Shown here piece after piece: positions 23,649 through 34,437 of a DNA stretch of 64,000 nucleotides (position 1 is the stretch's first letter; each line of letters opens with the position of its first letter). The DNA lies in assembly GCF_023278565.1 (NCBI RefSeq), contig NC_064677.1, positions 4,526,001 to 4,590,000 of the forward strand. Reading direction: 5' to 3'. Under the pieces are notes generated by a model, which worked only from the letters and a program-made list of their open reading frames with translations, was not told the DNA's origin and ran no database searches. The stretch comes from Colletotrichum lupini (Eukaryota; Ascomycota; Sordariomycetes; Glomerellales; Glomerellaceae). The translations under genes were made by a program, and so were the position numbers.

Positions 23649-25817
23649 ATGAAGAACAGCGTTGCTCTTCTGGCCCTTGCCGCCGGCGTCAGCCAGGTCA
23701 CTGCTACCGTAAGTCTTCCTACAACAACATCTCCACAGTCGAATCTCACATGAGATCTCGTCTACTCCTCTCTGGTCGGTGATCACTAACAAGCTTCACA
23801 GGGCTGGAACAAGTTCCCTTCCTTCACCTGCCCCGAGAACACCGACAACAAGTGTGACGACAAGCAGAAGGATGGCTTCTCCTGGGGTGACTTGAACACT
23901 GGATCGTTCAGCAACTATGGCGGCTTCGACTTCAAGGGCTGGACCTGCGGAAGCGATTTCTCCAAGCGCGATGTTCTCTCTCCCCGCACCTTCGGCAAGG
24001 GCAAGGTCATTGAGGGCTCTTGCGGAAGCACCAAGGAGACCTCTCCCTCCTTCGGCTGTGGCTCCGGCACTAGCTCCCCCGACAAGTTCTCCATTGTCCA
24101 CTTCGACGTCTCCGTCGAGTTCGACTGCGACCTCGAGTTCCACTACGACATGCCCGATGGCTCCAGCTGCAAGCACCGCTCTGCCTGCTCCAAGTCTGGA
24201 ACTACTGTCAAGAACTCCCAGTGCGGTGGTGCCAAGAACGTCACCATTGTCTACCCTGAGCAGCCCTCCAAGCCCAAGACCACCTGCGGTGTTGGCATCC
24301 ACACCATCAGCTTCGACTGCAGCCCTCCCCAGACCACCGTCCCTCCCAAGACCAAGACCAGCTCTTTCGCCATCGCCACCACCTTGAGCACCAAGACTCA
24401 CGACAAGCCCGTCAAGACCACCTCCGAGGCCGAGGCCACCTCCACCGCCGTTGTTCCCTCCGTCTCCAAGCCCACCAAGCCCGTTGAGGAGACCACCGAG
24501 GCCACCAAGCCTGCCACCACCGGCCCCTCCAAGGAGACCGAGACTGCTCCCGTTCCCAGCAAGGGCGAGACCACCTCCGCTGCCCTCCCCTCCATCTCCA
24601 TCCCCGCGGACTCGACCACTGCTGTTGTTCCTTCCGTCACCAAGCCTGCCGAGACCCCCATTGTCTCCAAGCCCACTGAGGAGACCACCAAGCCTGTCGA
24701 GTCTGTCACCAAGCCCGTCGGCGGTGAGACTACCTCTGCTGCCCTCCCCAGCGCCTCCGTTCCCACCGTCCCCGGCAATGGCACCCAGCCTGCTGAGACC
24801 GTCCCCGCGACCGTCCCCGCGACCGTCCCCGCCGTCCCCGAGACCAAGACCACTGTCTACGACACCACCTCCACCGTCTACACCACCCGCGTTGAGATCG
24901 TCACTTCCTGCGCTCCCGAGGTCACCAACTGCCCCGCCAAGTCCCACGCCGTTGTCACCGTCACCGTCCCCGTCTCTACCACCATCTGCCCCGTCACCGA
25001 GACCTTCGTCCACACCCCCGGTGTTCCCTCCAAGCCTGCTGCCACCCAGCCCGCCGGTGTTCCTTCCCAGGGTGTCTCCTCCCAGAAGCCTGTCGCCTCG
25101 GTCACTGTTCCCGCTGGCCCCGTTGAGACTCTTCCCTGCCCCGATGTCGTTCCCCAGTGCTTGAGCACCTGGATGTTCTCTTCCGGCTGCACTGACAACT
25201 CTGATGTCAACTGCTTCTGCCCCGACTCCAAGTTCGTCGAGAACGTCTTCTCTTGCATCTACTCCTACGGTGCCAGCGACGAGATCATCTCCAAGGCTAC
25301 TCAGTTCTTCCAAGGCATCTGCGCTGCTCACATCCCTGAGAACCCTGCCATCGTCACTGTCCCTGCCACCATCACCACCGCCATCACCGTCTCGGCCACC
25401 AAGCCCGCTGCCACCAACCCTGCTGAGTACACCACCGTCACCGTTGACAAGACCATCGTTGTCCCCTGCGTCACCTCTGGCACCACCGTTCCCGGTTCCT
25501 CCACCACCGCCATCATCAAGACCACTCTCGAGGTTCCCCACGTCTCCTTCGCCACCAACTCCGCCTCGGTCGTCGTTCCCGTCCCGGCTCCCTCTGCCCC
25601 CGCCGGAACCCCCGTTGCCCCAGGCGCGACTGCCTCTTCCCAGGCCCCGGTTGCTCCCTACCCTACCACCCCCGCCGCTGGCGCCAGCAAGACCACTCCC
25701 GTTGGCACTGGCGGTGCTGCCGTCCCTACCACCACTGGCGTCGTTGTCGCCGGTGCTGGCAAGACCACCTTCGGCCTCGGTGCCGTTGTTGCCATTGCTG
25801 CCCTCGCTGCATTCTAA
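23649..25817 (+). CDS. Secreted CFEM-domain GPI-anchored cell-wall protein, adhesin-like (691 aa)
   Basis: Model: exons 23649-23708 and 23802-25817, with a 93-bp intron (GTAAGT...TTCACAG, branch CTAAC) right after the signal peptide. Seen: signal peptide about 1-19; Cys-rich N-terminal domain about 21-195; a long Thr/Pro/Lys/Val-rich stalk about 200-460 with imperfect repeats such as SKPTEETTKP and a doubled PATV, probably O-glycosylated; a CFEM module about 463-530 with Cys at 466, 473, 483, 491, 493, 505 and 527; a second Thr/Ala/Pro stalk; a small-residue site followed by a hydrophobic tail ending the protein, typical of a GPI signal. Known: CFEM proteins serve in adhesion, haem handling and virulence; as I recall, the order resembles MAD1-type adhesins. 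Oddity: CFEM modules normally have eight Cys, and the seventh appears to be Tyr. Third positions are strongly C-biased, suggesting high expression; this also opens a 677-codon antisense frame that is not a gene. Confidence 0.9.
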
Positions 25818-28800
25818 GCTGGGTAACATGGCTGCTTTCTCCCCTCCCCTCTACTAAGGTAAGATGAAACTTACTTGAGCGCGGAGGAGAGATGCTACCC
25901 CCCAAAATTTCCTTACTGTATCCAAGTCGCTGCACGCACACACAAATCTGTAATCTACAAGCCCGCAATTTTACATATCATTCTTACGATCCTTACGAAA
26001 CAAACACATTGCATAGGTGGTTTTTTATAGGTCTGGAAACATTCGGTGTTAAAAAGGCTCTATATTCCCACTTTTATCTCAACTTGGCCGCGAACTTTTA
26101 GAGCGCATCAGAAAAAAACGGTGTTGGAAGATTTTTTTTTTATACCCCTTGGCTTGTTGGATTAATACTTAATTAGCTAGTTCCTTTCGAGAGGAATAGA
26201 AATGCGCTCTACAATGACTTTTTGGTTCCTCTTGCCTTGTGATGTCTTCCAATCCTCCGAGTACTCAAGTGACATTTGTAATAATTCCGTTAGGTTCGAG
26301 CTTGGTCGTACTGACTGTTCTACGTGAGTCCGAGCATGCTGCTGCTACTGTTAAGGTCGCAATGAGTCATGTGACGTTGTAGTTGAGACGACCCCGGAAA
26401 TGAGCCGTTGTAATGCGATCGATTCCCCTTTGTCCCATAACTGGTATGACATAAGGTAGATAGGGGGAGCAAAAAAGTTCATTTTCGTCTTCGCATGGCT
26501 CTCCGTGTTGAATCGAAGTTTACCTACCAACTTGATAGAGTTTATCTGCAGTACGTATGCCCACAATCATGTTGTACGTTGGCCCGTTGATTAAGTGTTC
26601 ACGGGCTCGCCGGGGGAGCATTGACCATGAACCCCCTCCTTTCCCCTTCCCCTCTCTTCACAAAAGGGAGAAACCATGGTCATCCGTCTGAGGGTTTCGA
26701 AAACCATGGTAGAATAGGCTTGCCTCGTCCGTCGGCCTAGCTGAGGATCCGTTTTCTAGGTATTGCCATTACTTGAGGAGCTTGGGTTCGGGTCTGGGTC
26801 GGGGATGGGATATACACTGGCGCCAGATCGTTGCAAGTTTGTATGTTCCCATTATACTGCTGTAGAGTTGACGATTCGTGAGGGCGATTCTGGAATGCCA
26901 TTTCTCTGACCATCATGGACTCCGTTTGGGAATTGAGCAAGCTGGATTGTTCCTGCGGAAGAGTTCCTGCTATGCTTGAGGTTCAGTTCGGGGCTTGGGG
27001 ACTTGGATCTCCCATTCGGAGAGCCTAGCTCAACAGCGAATGACACAATTTTTTGAGATATAGCCTACACTCACGTAAGTTGTGTTCAGGTATGGATGGA
27101 GGTAAGGTAAAGAATGACTGATTTGGAATGTCTGGTTCAACCTCGTAACCTACTTGTCTCAGGCTAGATTGCGTTGATAGGTTTGTTGGCGATAAACTTA
27201 CCAGACTCTTCCCATCTACGCGGACGATATGATATTTCCATTACTGAAATAATCCAAAGTGGAATAAACATTTTTCAGAGTCAGAACCGCTGCCATATCG
27301 AAGAACAAGTCCCTACTACCGGGGTTGATCACCTGGCGCAGCTATCTGGAATTCGTACCGCTGTAGCGATGTAAAATTGAAAGCGACATCAAGAAGAAGT
27401 CTTTCCCAACGTCCTGAGAAACGCTTTTCGGCCACCGAATGAGGCAGGTAACCTAATCATCACCGTACATCCACCCATTTTGGAGAGCTTCAGAGAGAAC
27501 ACCAGTTGAGGAGTCGGGAACGCCTACCTATTGAATCTCATGAAGGTGATATTCCCGGAATTTGACAGCCGCTTCATATCGAGGGAGCTTCCTTCACTAC
27601 GGTCGATCATGTTACCCAAAGTTATCGACTTGATGGCCGGAAGCGTCTTCTTTGGGCTCAAGGCCTTCGATTCCATTCAACAGTTAAGGATCGCCGAGAT
27701 TCTTACTTTCGCCAATCACTTCAGAGCTATCACATCTCACCCAAATTTTATTGCCCCAATCAATATTTTCTTGATTTTGATGGAATATAAGTATAAATTA
27801 GAACGCTTGAGCTACGAGATGATGTGTAATGAATGACACAATGTAGAAGCCGCCGTGCAGAATTAGATGTCGTTATAGGTCCATCGGACCTTTGAAGAGC
27901 CTATATACGGAACTACAGTGAATATCCAGCTCTACCTTGCGGCAGAGCTTAAGTGATCTGTGCTACAATGTTCATTCGCCGTTCGTTCGTCGGCACCGGC
28001 CCGAGAAGTACGGTAGTAGCCCCACTTTTGCGGTGCCTCGGTCCCGGCTTCGGAGACGACGTTGCACATGCCTCGGAGTCATTCCCCTTAGCCTGTCCAA
28101 CAAGACCGCCCGTCGAAACAATATGTGGTCGTCTTGTTCCCCTATTGCCTGATACTTTCACACGGCCAATAGAATTACCTTGGACTGTGCTTGATGAAGC
28201 GTTGAGTGTCATGTTGCGAGACGAGTTGCGTTTCTTGTCCTAGTCTTTCATTTTCCTGGTCATTTCCATGTGTGATCAATCCGACCGACTATCGAGGCCC
28301 CGCCTTGGCTCCAAGTTGAATCGTCTCAATACCGAGAACGAGGAGACCCGGTCGTAGTTACCAGTGGACAGGGCGGGACCCTCGCCGAAACCCGGCGCCG
28401 GAGCTCTCAGGGAGCAGTAAATCAGTCATCCATCTTTGAAATTTTGGAGTCTGGTTTAGTACTTGATCGTGTGCTATTGTTGTACTTGCTTTTGTAAGTT
28501 CAGTTGGCACCAAGCCATCTGATGGTGCCGTGACGCACGGTTAGACTTTTGCAAGCCAGCTCATGCTGGCGGGATCGGTGTCTCAGGGAAGGGGGGTTGT
28601 GTATCCACTGTGGCTCCATGCCGAGTCATCAGTAACCAGTGAATTATGAGTATCCGGCGTGACTTTGTTGTGCACTTCAGCAGAGGATGTGGTCTTCGTG
28701 AAGTTTCTGGCGGAGGAGATGGTCCATCCTGTCGACTCGCATCGGCAGAGATTCCAGGCACTTCTTATTCTACGCCCCCCAGTATGGTTCAGAGTCCATA

Positions 28801-29152
28801 CATTGAGATGTGGCGTCACTTCCGCCCTCCTCTCAAGATGTATTGGAGGCTAAAGATTTCAAATGAGGCATAATGTAAAGATTGTCGCAGAATTACGCTG
28901 TACTGCGAACATAAGAGGTCTCAAGACCTGGGCGTTGATCTTTTTCACGCAATAGACCTGACTCCATGACGGACTTGGTTACACAAGAATCTAATAATTC
29001 ATTGAAGCTAGACCTTTCGCTCTCTCTCTCTAAGTCCAAACAAATGTTCCTTATAATCTTACAGTCTGGTCGCTTGCTATGCAATCTCTAATGCTCATAT
29101 TGTTCCCACTCTCTTATCCTACACTTATTCAACCGCTGATATCACTCTGAGT
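25818..29152. other. Host DNA without a supported gene
   Basis: The first part is the 3' flank of the CFEM gene. Short ORFs show no domains. On the minus strand, 26737-27046 holds two overlapping Ser/Pro/Gln-rich frames, each looking like part of a disordered protein, as if one gene had suffered a frameshift; this is weak. A 101-codon plus ORF at 27531-27836 is unrecognised. Confidence 0.35.
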
Positions 29153-29446
29153 CTAGTTCGTGGCGCAAGCAGTGTACTTCTGGGCAGCATCCAGAGAGCT
29201 ATTGCATAGTTAGTATCATTCTTCTGACATCAAGCGCTTCTTGACTCTGACTTACCAAGCGGTGATGCAGGCGGCGTCCTTGTTGCACTTATCAATGCAG
29301 GCAACCTGGTCGGCTGCTGTCTGCGTCTCGCAGGCGGCGATGGCACCGGGGTCCTTTCTGACCTCAAGAGTTGAATCCATGGGAGATGTGGGTGCGGCGG
29401 CGACCATGGTGGCAGCGAAGATGGCGAAGACGGTGGAAAACTGCAT
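29153..29446 (-). CDS. Small secreted six-cysteine protein, candidate effector (78 aa)
   Basis: Model: exons 29256-29446 and 29153-29198, with a 57-bp intron (GTAAGT...CAATAG, branch CTAAC). The splice adds the fifth and sixth Cys and the stop. The start is the Met of MQFSTVFAIF; a further in-frame Met upstream would bury the signal peptide. Seen: hydrophobic signal peptide about 1-18, ending A-A-A before PTSP; a possible dibasic site RK at 30-31; then Cys at 39, 50, 54, 60, 64 and 75. The spacing is 10-3-5-3-10, a palindrome with two CX3C motifs, suggesting a disulphide-pinned helical hairpin. I do not recognise the family. Small, secreted and Cys-rich proteins of fungi are often effectors or antimicrobials, but no function is shown here. 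It stands alone, 3.3 kb from the CFEM gene. Confidence 0.82.
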
Positions 29447-32013
29447 GTTGGCGGTTGAAGGTGGTAAGTGTCGTAGGTATATAGGTTCTGCTTGATGCTT
29501 TTTCTCGAGCTGTGGTACTTCGTTGGTAGTTTGGAGGCTATTCAATGTTGACGTGTGGAATGCGTCTTTGTTGGAAGCTATAGTTATTTCGTTGTTGTGT
29601 GATTGTTTGATGCTGAGGAGACAAGATTCGGAGAGGAGGCGGGAATTCTACTCATCTATATAGATTTTCGTAAACCTCTCATGACCCAACATCCTTCACC
29701 TGCCTTACCGCGATCGACGCCCGTGTAGGAGAACGCTGGACTTGCAACCCTGCCTCCACAGGACGCATAGTCCATGCCCAGACCACCGCAGGGCTCAGCC
29801 GAATGCGTGGGTAAGTGTGTGTGCCGGACGTCACTTCACGGGAGACAGGGATATCTGACAGCAATGACAACCGCAATGATGTAATTCCCCGACCTCCCTC
29901 TCCCTCTTTCTCGCTCTCACTTCAAAGCTTCAAGATCGTAGTGGGGACCAACCGATTGCCTTCAGCTCTCCGTATTCGGGTCCAGCTACGGTCGTCCGGG
30001 GTCTTCCCTTGGAAGGTCTCCCGATTTGCGTGCCGCCGACTCCGCCGGGTCCGGATCAATGACCTGCGGTTCCCTCCTACGTAGTAGTAAGCGAATACCT
30101 TCTCGCGATCGGCTTCCGTATTAGGCAACTAGAAGGAAGTTTGTTGGGTGTAAATCCATACAGGCGCTGTCCGGCAGTCCGTGCATAGCCTACCGATTAC
30201 CTACCGCTATTCATGCAAAGGCAGGAAACATCAGACGACACAACTTGCGGCTGGCACCTCGGCATATATTTCTTACTGCGGGTCGTTCTGTGACGTCGCG
30301 TGGGCTGGTTGAGTTATACTTGAGACGAAAACGAGAAAAAAACGGCCAACTATCGCAAGAAGTTCCAGTATCCAGGTCGTCGGGCTTTACTTCCCATGGT
30401 CATGGTGGAGAACCGCACAAACCACTGCCTCGGGTCAAGCCTTCTCGTGCGAACAGCTGAAAGTGGGAATTTCCCGACTTGAGTGGCTTCCCTATCCTGG
30501 GTTAGGTGACGTTGGGCAGAGAGGAAGACACCGTTCAGATGAGTTTGTTCCGTTGTTGCGGCTTCTAGACCGGACCCCGTTGCGAACGACTACGTCGTAA
30601 GGCTTGCGGTGGCGGGGCGGTGACGTTTCTGTGAACTCTGTAAAGAGGGCTGGCTTAGTACCGGGCTATGTCTGTTGATTTGGGCCGAGGAGTGCGGGAT
30701 CTGGACCGGCGCCGATGTAGTGTTAGTCGTGATGGCTATGATAGCATAGATCCGCGGCTACGAAGCGGTGTTGTAGACTCTATAGCTACTCTATTCCGAA
30801 AAGTTGCAGTAGAGCAGTGATTCTTTTTCTGACTGACCTTCTCATCATGACCCATTACATCAGCAATCACCAAGAATCAATGATATTCAGCTACTCAATC
30901 CCAAACTCGAATAACGCAGATCAGACCATACGTCGTCTTTACAACCCCTGACCTCTACTAAGTTAAGTAATCACCTGTAAAGAAAGCCTCACTAGCGGTT
31001 TCCGGAAGTGACTACAAGTAGTGGAGCGTACAGCAGGGTTAGTCTTCCGATCCAGAGAAAAATACGCATAACGTTTAAAGTTACCGGGGACGATTCCCGA
31101 GTCTTCCACGGCCCATATACGTTTCAATGCGCACCCCGGCCACGTCCCCTCCTCCGAGGTGCCAAGAATTTATGGACCGCATCCGTTGAGTCCGGAGTAC
31201 ATGTGATCGTCCGCTTCGTCCGGGGTCCATGTGCCCAAAGGTAATCCGGCGGTGCGGAGGACGGGATGACGGATATGACGCTATATGTATGATGTGGAGG
31301 ACGAAGGGTAGCATGACGTATCTGATGTAACGACAACCTCAACTTCAGAGGAAATACTAAGAGACCTGGGTATGTCGATCAGTTTGAAGACTTATTGCAG
31401 CAAGCGTTAGCTAAATGATGACATGACAATATTCGAGAGCCTTCGAAAGGAGCTTTGAGGTCAGGAAGAAAGCCCATGATCATAAGTCAAAAGATTGGTG
31501 ACCTGGACTGACATACCACTGAGCCAGCCAGGTGACCGTAGATCCACAAACATGTATTGGAACACTGCCCTCGGTTACATGGAGTCTCCAAGATTGACAG
31601 AATAGTCCAGAAAAACTCTCGCTGCTTACTTGACACCTCTCACACGAACAAGGGCTAAGAAGGTAATCCTTTGTTTGAAATGTTTATGATGTTTGTAATG
31701 TTTGCTGACAATCCAGGGCCGATCCGTCTCGACAGGCCAGCCGAGCTATGACTGATAACATTAAACTGGTAAGTATGTAGTAAAAAATATAATGGTATGT
31801 GCCGATTAAGTGGTCACCAAGTTGGCGTGACGTCTTTCAATCTCGCCTCCCCCACTAAATTCGCATATGCTCTGCTATCAAGCGTCGTAAATGCCAGAAA
31901 ATACCGCGCCGCCTGCCCGCACAACGCCCGAAAACAGGGATGTTCAACTTCGTCTACCTTCGCTCCTTTTTATGAATGTAATGCTGTTTTTCCTTTCTTT
32001 CTTTGCTTATTGG
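29447..32013. other. Host DNA without a supported gene
   Basis: It includes the promoter side of the small secreted protein (a TATATA at 29657-29662 lies about 210 bp upstream of its start) and the 3' flank of the pantothenate kinase gene. ORFs at 29815-30084, 31008-31244 and 31797-32171 have no domain or codon-bias support. Confidence 0.4.
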
Positions 32014-33684
32014 CTAGTCGCGTCCTGATTCGCGTCCAGAGTCGGAAGCGTAGTCGTCGACGAGGCTTTGCATCTCAACGTCGTGTATCCTGCGATTCTG
32101 GATGCGCTTCTCCATGGGCTCTGCTTGTTCAAGAGAACCACGACGGCCCCAGTTGCGAGGTTGGCGCTTGAGGAAGGCACCGACGGAGCCCAGGTAGCCC
32201 TCGTGGCGGAGGAAGTAGGCCTGCTTCTTGCCTTGAGACCAGAACTTGATGGCGTAGCTGAGGGTATTGATCGTTTGCCTATGCCCGCGAATGAAGGAAC
32301 CTCCAAAGTAGATGTGGTCCAGGTTGTGGATTTGAGATTGGAGGAAGGCGATCTGGCCAATGTTGTTGGATATCGCATATAGCAGCGAACGCGAGACATC
32401 TGCCCCAGAGAAGGGCTCTTCTGAGGAGTGCTCTGCTGCTCCCTGAGGGCCATCTTCAGCTGAGGCTTCCGGTGGCGGAGATGTGTTCTTGTTATCGCCA
32501 TTGTGCAGTCCACCGTGGTCTTCCGCTTCATTCTCGGCTGTGCGCTTCATGCGGAAGACCTTGCCAAACGACGATGCAATCGTGGTGCTCTTGAGGCCAA
32601 TTTTGCCGTAGTCTCCCCCGTAGATGTCGCCGACAAGCATGTCGACTTTGGCATTATCCCCCCGCTCTGACAGGTCGAGCATCTCATCAAAAGTGCGAGC
32701 GCCCGTCAGGAGGGAGAGCAGGCCCCAAAGCGTACCACCGCCGAGTGAGGTTCCGCCTACACGTTGGTATTGGCGGGGCCCGGAGACCTTTAGCATCGAG
32801 ACGCCAGAACCTATGTTGACGAGGAGGTAGGGGTAAATGTTTTCTGAAGGCGAGACAAAGTGCATGGGGTCGGTTTCGCTGTACGTGAAGACTTCGCGGG
32901 GTATCTCGGTAATGAAGAAGTCGAGGCCTTGGAGGTAAGTTAGCAACCCTTGAGCATGCGCCGAGGGGTTTGCGAGAACTTACCAATTATCAAACATTCC
33001 ATCTCTTCCTCGCGCAACACATCTACGCCCAGGACATCCCGCATCTTATCGTAGAACTTGAAAGCGCCGCCTCCCGTCGCCATAACGCTCAATTCGTTCG
33101 GTTGAGAGCCATTGAGGGTCTGCTGCTTATCCTTAAGGTGGCGCATGAACTCAATGCAGTCGTCGATGCGATCGGTCTCGAAATTGAGAAAGTTAAGACG
33201 ACCGCCGGGCTCGGTGGAGTGCGCCTCGCGCGTAAAGTAGACGAGCTTGATCAAGGAGCCGCCAATCTGCGAAAACAAGGGGATTAGCAACTAAACAAGA
33301 AGGGGAAGCAGGTAAGGGCAGGAGGGAGTCGCATACGTCAACGGCGATATGGCTCACGACGGCATGGTGGTTGGGCAGGCGAATATCGCTCGTCTCGTGG
33401 TGAGTCGGGGAACCTCGGCCATTGCTCCTCGGAGAACTCGAGTCCGGATCGACGATGAAGGCGCCCTTTACATTGATGCGGACGGAGCCCGGCCGGATTA
33501 TGGTGTTGTCGATTTCCTCGGTGCTCGTCATTGTCCGGGCTCTGGTGCGGATGTCGGCGCCGGCCAAGACTAAAGGCTCGGAGGGGTTGTGTTCGCTGTC
33601 GATGGTGTTGTTGAGAGTGTTGTCGTTGTCTTCGGGTCGGGAATCATCTATGGCAGAGCCTCCATGATCAGGCGCGGGGCACAT
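32014..33684 (-). CDS. CAB1: Pantothenate kinase (eukaryotic type II)
   Basis: Reaction: ATP-dependent phosphorylation of pantothenate, the first and rate-limiting step of coenzyme A synthesis; cytosolic. Model: exons 33337-33684, 32984-33266 and 32014-32927, with introns of 70 bp (GTATGC...CGCAG) and 56 bp (GTAAGT...CCAAG); 514 aa. The first intron lies inside the ATP-binding motif, joining AVD to IGGSL at residues 114-121. Further family motifs: ATGGGAFK 179-186, NIGSGVSML 248-256, GGTSLGGGTLWGL 268-280 and FGGSFIRGH in the last third. The first 105 residues are a poorly conserved, polar extension, and 330-370 is a Ser/Pro/Glu-rich insert. The start is the first Met of the open frame; a later Met (residue 52) is possible. 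The product name is secure. The symbol follows budding yeast. Confidence 0.95.
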
Positions 33685-34404
33685 GCTCGGTCTTTATTTG
33701 GAAGTGTGTGTGGTCGTCCGGCGCGCGGAGGGCCAGACGGAAGGAGAGAGAGAGGTCGAGTGGCTTGGGACGGCGCAAGTCATGAACTTGGGGAGGGTCC
33801 AAGAGCTATGTTCGTAGCCGTTCGCGAGGAGCACGGAGGACGGGCTGGGGAGGTTGCGTCGGACGGTGTTGCGGTTATTCGGTGCTGGACTGGTGTCGGC
33901 GCAGGGTTCGCCTTGCGCTGGGCGTCAGTTCGCTTCGGAGTTGAAGGAGGGGGGAAAGAAGCTCGGCGGAGGGCACAGAGAGGAGTGTTTGTCGAGGGCT
34001 TTGGGATTGTGGAACGCACTCGACGAATTTCAGTTGAACGTGACTAGGACCCTGGGCCGATAAAGCTACAAGGCAAGTGATACCTCACAATTTATTAGTA
34101 CCTCGACTTACCCCCCTCCTTTTCTTTCCCCCTTCAGCGACAAAATGCGCGCGCGACCCCCGCGTCGTATCTCCGGAAGGTTCGTTATCGATAAGCGGCA
34201 GGTCAGATGTACTATTTCCTATCTGGGCAAGTGCCTAGGCGCTTTCTGGGGATTCGGCTAACGGAGCTAGGACCTAGGTACTTACCTTAGGGGCTTTACC
34301 AAGGTCCCTTCCCTTACTAAAATACCCGTCAACCTCTCAAGGTTGGGAAGTTCCAAGTTTAGTGGAGGTGGGTTGTTGAGGTCCCCAATGCCGCTGGACC
34401 GAGG
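33685..34404. promoter_or_regulatory. Upstream region of pantothenate kinase
   Basis: It lies between the start codon and the AT-rich transposon. Overlapping ORFs on both strands show no domains. It is the likely promoter, with the transposon edge 720 bp upstream of the start. Confidence 0.35.
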
Positions 34405-34437
34405 TACGGCAGACTGCAAGAGGCACTCTGCTAAAAC
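34405..34437 (+). repeat. Left terminal inverted repeat
   Basis: 33 bp, reverse complement of 39296-39328 with two mismatches, both near the inner side. Confidence 0.88.

Noticed and set aside
24451..25164. Long Pro/Ser-rich plus-strand ORF in another frame
   Set aside because: Frame-shifted reading of the same Thr/Pro stalk; composition artefact.
23796..25829. 677-codon minus-strand ORF, Gly/Asn-rich
   Set aside because: It is the exact antisense of the CFEM gene. It results from strong third-position C bias and has no domain; the sense gene has a signal peptide, intron, CFEM and GPI site.
26737..27046. Possible disordered-protein gene on the minus strand
   Set aside because: Two frames both look protein-like, but no intron joins them and no family is recognised; too weak to call.
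33589..34047. 152-codon plus ORF
   Set aside because: Antisense to the pantothenate kinase start and its promoter; Arg/Gly-rich shadow.
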